Of a stretch of DNA of 64,000 nucleotides, positions 62,001 to 64,000 are shown piece by piece; position 1 is the first letter of the stretch; each line of letters opens with the position of its first letter. The notes under the pieces are model-generated. The model was not told the origin of the DNA and did no database searches. It saw only the letters and a list, made by a program, of their open reading frames with translations. The stretch comes from Caryophanales bacterium (GTDB lineage: Bacteria > Bacillota > Bacilli > Exiguobacteriales > Exiguobacteriaceae), in contig CABIYO010000006.1 in assembly GCA_902362975.1 (NCBI GenBank), positions 1-64,000 on the forward strand, given 5' to 3'. The position numbers and the translations under genes are program-made.

Positions 62001-62656
62001 AACAGACGGTGACCGAACTGAAGCGGGCGATGCAACTCGAACAAGCCGCCTTCGAAGATCCAGTACGTCCGATCGATACTCCTTATCGCGAACCGAAATG
62101 GCGTCAAGTCAAACAGACCGGTGCGGAGCGCGGGACGACGTTACACTTGATTTTCCAACTGGCTGACCCAAACCAACCGATTGTCGACCAAATCAATCAA
62201 TGGGAAATGCAAGGGATGCTCAGTCCTATCGAGGCAGAGACGGCACGCCTCGCCATCCCGGATATCGAGATGTTTTTCCAAACGGAAGTTGGTCAAGCGC
62301 TCGCCGATGCACTAGAGCGCGGGACGGCATGGCGAGAGCTACCTTTCACCTACACGGTGCCGGCCGAACGCGTCAATCCGGATGGACATTTTACGGATGA
62401 GCATGTCTTGATTCAAGGGATTATCGATTGTCTGTATTTCGATGGGGACTCCTATGTGCTCCTGGATTACAAATCGGATGCTGTCACGCATCTATCCGAT
62501 TCCCGGGAAGACGCACATGAGCGGTTACGAGAGCGATATGCGATTCAATTACAATTATATCGAGAGGCAATCGAGACGATTTGGGATATCCAAGTCGAGC
62601 GGACTTTGATTTACTCACTTGATCTACAAGAAATCGTGACCGTGTCGACTAAATAA
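59039..62656 (+). CDS. addA: ATP-dependent helicase/nuclease subunit A
   Basis: UvrD-like 3'-5' helicase and nuclease, partner of AddB; 1205 aa. Motif I VSAAAGSGKTAVLVERL near residue 22, motif Ia VTFTNAAAAEMK, motif II VDEYQDTNEIQE near 388, QSIYRFRHAEPGLF (motif III) near 420, RIMTVHKSKGLEFPV (motif V) near 760 and VALTRAKEKLILVG (motif VI) near 840. The C-terminal nuclease has LVQGIIDCLY-like text and LLDYKSD near 1140. AGGAGG is only two bases from ATG 59039; GTG 59045 is a better spaced alternative. sbcDC does not follow. Confidence 0.95.
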   Translation: MTVKWTNDQFAAIEARGSHVLVSAAAGSGKTAVLVERLSSRLLDETDELTADRMLVVTFTNAAAAEMKRRIAKALEEALRDDPTNEYVRKQRQMLNRALITTIHSFCLEVIRENYYLLDLDPAFKIAEERDLVLLQDDVLEEVLEEEYGKQDTDFFALVDAYTSDRGDSEIEDLILGLYHYARTLPNPDAYLDKLVSMYTFGEDPDEEAILIEFGQMLWHDIEKAVRDLRKLEAELRVAGYEPQSENIRQAIFPFEQLEGETIVWSELETAARAMKFGTMKAVPKKEEHQIYHEVLKPAYDQAKKKLTAAVEQARVSGADLLESVSMQQPLVETLVRTVRAFGQAYEQAKRDRAFVDFSDLEHYALAILRQDGGPSDVAALYKERFAEVLVDEYQDTNEIQETIINLVANEREEIGNLFMVGDIKQSIYRFRHAEPGLFIDKATRFRQANTGKRIDLSQNFRSRSEVLYGINDLFVQLMDEEVGEIAYDEAAQLVPGREYEPIPADPEFILVDGASRELSKQEVEGRAIATRILELVSGDEPFKVTDESTGQLRNCEYRDIVILVRSKKERVEQLMDILTQYNIPAYTDSDGGYFQATEIRMILALLKVIDNPLQDIPLAGALRSPMFRFDDSELARIRLESEDSFYEALKAKADDDDELGVKCGDMLDRLSRWRTYARNHSLSELIQQLFNDTGFYDFSGGLPGGKGRQENLKALYDRALAYERSGYRGLYRFLRVMDRLQDTGEDLSEARSLGDEENVVRIMTVHKSKGLEFPVTIVAQLGKQFNKRDQMQRVIFHKQYGISLDAIDVVRRTKSETFVKEMIRRDLDATMKAEEMRVLYVALTRAKEKLILVGTVGEPLKHLQQWLQVGRSGDLLASEARREAKTYLDWIAPALLRLPSATSFIESFGFTVPSTFQESTSWVYRVIGEADLAEIATLQEMMAQLHHVQRFEAIDFPIQNEEETIRAVKRALTYEYPARDAVRTAAKQTVTELKRAMQLEQAAFEDPVRPIDTPYREPKWRQVKQTGAERGTTLHLIFQLADPNQPIVDQINQWEMQGMLSPIEAETARLAIPDIEMFFQTEVGQALADALERGTAWRELPFTYTVPAERVNPDGHFTDEHVLIQGIIDCLYFDGDSYVLLDYKSDAVTHLSDSREDAHERLRERYAIQLQLYREAIETIWDIQVERTLIYSLDLQEIVTVSTK

Positions 62657-62669
62657 ATGTGAATAGATG

Positions 62670-62704
62670 AAGAGCGATGTCAGTTATATGACATTGCTCT
62701 TTTC
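62670..62704 (+). terminator. Terminator of addBA
   Basis: AAGAGC-GA-TGTCA / TGACA-TT-GCTCTT with a GTTATA loop, then TTTTC. Confidence 0.88.
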
Positions 62705-62764
62705 TTATGTGCGCATTCACATTATAGAACAATTTGATACGGAACGATAAAGGAGTGAATGAGG

Positions 62765-63166
62765 ATGACTGAGACAAATACAAATCGAGCACGGGAGATG
62801 ATGCAATCATTTTGGTGTGTGCAGCGTGTCCTGATTCGTCTCATGCATCAGACGGCGCAACAAAATGACCTCACATTGCCTCAACTACACGGTCTGATGA
62901 TGTTGAATGAACAGGATGCGATTACGCAAAAAGAATTGGTTCAACGAACGAGAATACCAAAGAGTACGTTGAGTCAATCGTTAGATGGTCTCGTGGAGAA
63001 GGGTTTGATTCGTCGGGATATCAACCCGGATAATCGGCGAGAGGTTGTGTTGACGATTGACCAATCGGGCAAACGTTTGATTGAAGAGATTGAGAAACAA
63101 GAAGAAGGAACGGAATATCATATGAAGAACTTTACAATAGTCAGTTCGCTGAAAAAAGTCGTATAA
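62765..63166 (+). CDS. MarR-family regulator, C-terminus possibly frameshifted
   Basis: A winged-helix repressor, target unknown. The 133-aa product has the helix-turn-helix ITQKELVQRTRIPKSTLSQSLDGLVEKGLI (residues about 54-84) and wing DINPDNRREVVLTIDQSGK. The last 20 residues look unlike MarR proteins, which end in a dimerisation helix. A neighbouring frame over the same bases reads ISYEELYNSQFAEKSRIIG and stops at 63198, so a one-base shift near 63110 is likely, either real or a sequencing error. ATG 62765 follows AGGAG by nine bases. A terminator follows. Confidence 0.75.
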   Translation: MTETNTNRAREMMQSFWCVQRVLIRLMHQTAQQNDLTLPQLHGLMMLNEQDAITQKELVQRTRIPKSTLSQSLDGLVEKGLIRRDINPDNRREVVLTIDQSGKRLIEEIEKQEEGTEYHMKNFTIVSSLKKVV

Positions 63167-63205
63167 TCGGAATACAGGTTTTGGGGCAATTGGATTAGGC
63201 AAAAG

Positions 63206-63236
63206 ACGTACGAAGATGAGTTTCGTACGTTTTTTT
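63206..63236 (+). terminator. Terminator of the MarR gene
   Basis: Nine-pair stem ACGTACGAA / TTCGTACGT with a seven-base loop and seven T. Confidence 0.95.
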
Positions 63237-63300
63237 ATTTTGTGTAACAATTACAAATCCGTTAAAATAAAAAAATGGGATAAAAAATGGAGGAACGAAT

Positions 63301-63663
63301 ATGGTTAAAATCTTACTTGCGGAAGACGAAGAAGTACTACGCATGCTCGTTATGGATACATTAGAAGATGAAGGATATGACATCGACGAGGCACAAGATG
63401 GAATCGAAGCCTATCGATTGATTGAAGAAAATGAATATGATTTGGTCATTGTGGATCTTATGATGCCTGGCATGACAGGGCTTGAGGTGATTGAAAAAGT
63501 ACGGAAGTTACCAGGGCGACAAGAGACGAAAGTGATGATGTTGACGGCGAAAAGCCAACAATCTGACCGTGATTGCGCGAACGAGATTGGTGTCGACTAC
63601 TTCATTTCTAAACCGTTCAGCCCACTTGAACTCGTCAAAATTATAGGAGGCATCGTGAAGTGA
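63301..63663 (+). CDS. Single-domain response regulator
   Basis: A 120-aa receiver domain with no output domain: acidic pair AEDEE near residue 8, phosphorylated Asp in LVIVDLMMPGMTG near 52, Thr in MMLTAKSQQ near 80 and Lys in YFISKPFSPLEL near 102. Such proteins pass phosphate to other partners or bind targets as CheY and Spo0F do. AATGGAGGAACGA precedes the ATG. The stop overlaps the start of a membrane sensor gene by four bases, so the two probably work together. Confidence 0.9.
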   Translation: MVKILLAEDEEVLRMLVMDTLEDEGYDIDEAQDGIEAYRLIEENEYDLVIVDLMMPGMTGLEVIEKVRKLPGRQETKVMMLTAKSQQSDRDCANEIGVDYFISKPFSPLELVKIIGGIVK

Positions 63664-64000
63664 AAAGGTGGTTTAAACAAAAACTCGGACGCGACATCAT
63701 GGTCGTCCTCTATTCGTTCCTCGTCATTGCGTTGGTCGGATCGGCATTTACATATGTCTACATCGAGAACCGCTTAGAGGCGAATGAAGCGAGATTACGT
63801 CAGTTAGACGAACGCATTAACCGTTTGACTACGCTTTGGGATGAGTGGCAGGCTGACCAATATGATACACGAGGCTATCTCTTGTTCGGTGACACCGCGT
63901 CGCTCGAACGAACAAGCGCGAACGAGGCAAAGTTCCAACAAGAAATCAATTGGTTCAAAACACAAGTCCTGACGCGCCAAGGTGAGCTGTTCGCAGAAAA
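63660..64000 (+). CDS. Membrane sensor protein (partial), CHASE3-like domain
   Basis: The gene runs off the window end. GTG 63660 lies nine bases after AGGAGG and overlaps the response-regulator stop. The first 113 residues hold one membrane helix (IMVVLYSFLVIALVGSAFTYVYI, about 13-35) and a helical outer region with DTRGYLLFGDTASLERTSANE near 82-102, typical of CHASE3 sensor domains. Coupled to a receiver gene, it is probably a histidine kinase or GGDEF-type sensor; the catalytic part is not in the window. Confidence 0.75.
   Translation, partial: MKRWFKQKLGRDIMVVLYSFLVIALVGSAFTYVYIENRLEANEARLRQLDERINRLTTLWDEWQADQYDTRGYLLFGDTASLERTSANEAKFQQEINWFKTQVLTRQGELFAE

Overview
The window is a low-to-mid GC Firmicutes chromosome segment. 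It most resembles Bacillales of the Exiguobacterium type (inference from protein resemblance and gene content; no search was run). Shine-Dalgarno sites are strong, and GTG and TTG starts are frequent. Gene blocks match the Bacillus subtilis yhe-yha-hem-yhf-comK-addBA neighbourhood as I remember it: yheB-yheA, yhaM-prsA-yhaI-hpr-yhaH, hit-ecsA-ecsB, hemE-hemH-hemY, lplJ-yhfL, comK and addB-addA. No CRISPR array or prophage was seen.

Layout. 1-1390: end of an rRNA operon (5S rRNA) followed by 13 tRNA genes and a terminator. 1400-7450: a hypothetical gene, a lone tRNA-Gly, queG-ogt-trmL, small and membrane proteins, a decayed gene and a class A penicillin-binding protein. 7500-16500: glycogen metabolism (glgC-glgD-glgA-glgP behind a CcpA-type cre site, then a phosphoglucomutase), with a sulfurtransferase between. 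16500-24400: an amino-acid ABC importer without its own ATPase, an MsmX/UgpC-type sugar ATPase under tandem cre sites, a PucR-like regulator, yheB-yheA, an SLC13 permease with TrkA-C domains and a lipoprotein. 24400-30000: SOS-controlled dinB, corA, yhaM, a PrsA-like foldase, yhaI, hpr and yhaH. 30100-31330: a degraded TnpB element, followed by an ORF interrupted by an in-frame stop. 31700-37500: hit, a TcaA-like protein, a GlsB-type membrane protein, ecsAB, and amt facing tnrA across a perfect TnrA box. 37500-45300: hemEHY behind a PerR-like box, a HAD phosphatase, lplJ, a degenerate PTS EIIA-like gene and an acyl-CoA ligase. 45300-48220: the csoR-copA-copZ copper operon, then a Fur-box-controlled 30-residue membrane peptide. 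48290-54080: cssRS, comK and an RND exporter whose ribosome-binding site lies in a hairpin. 54200-64000: two unrecognised proteins, truncated haemoglobin, addBA, a MarR regulator and the start of a two-component pair.

How the genes work together. Carbon storage and sugar transport carry several cre-like sites, which suggests CcpA control. Nitrogen (TnrA-Amt), copper (CsoR-CopAZ), iron (Fur box), peroxide/haem (PerR-like box-HemEHY), DNA damage (LexA box-DinB, plus AddAB) and secretion stress (PrsA, CssRS, Hpr, Ecs) each have a recognisable local circuit.

The least explained parts are the Fur-box peptide gene at 48044-48215, the hairpin that can hide the exporter's ribosome-binding site at 50938-51004, the TnpB remnant that carries a LexA-like box identical to that of dinB, and two ORFs cut by in-frame TGA codons (4853-5614 and 31359-31742).
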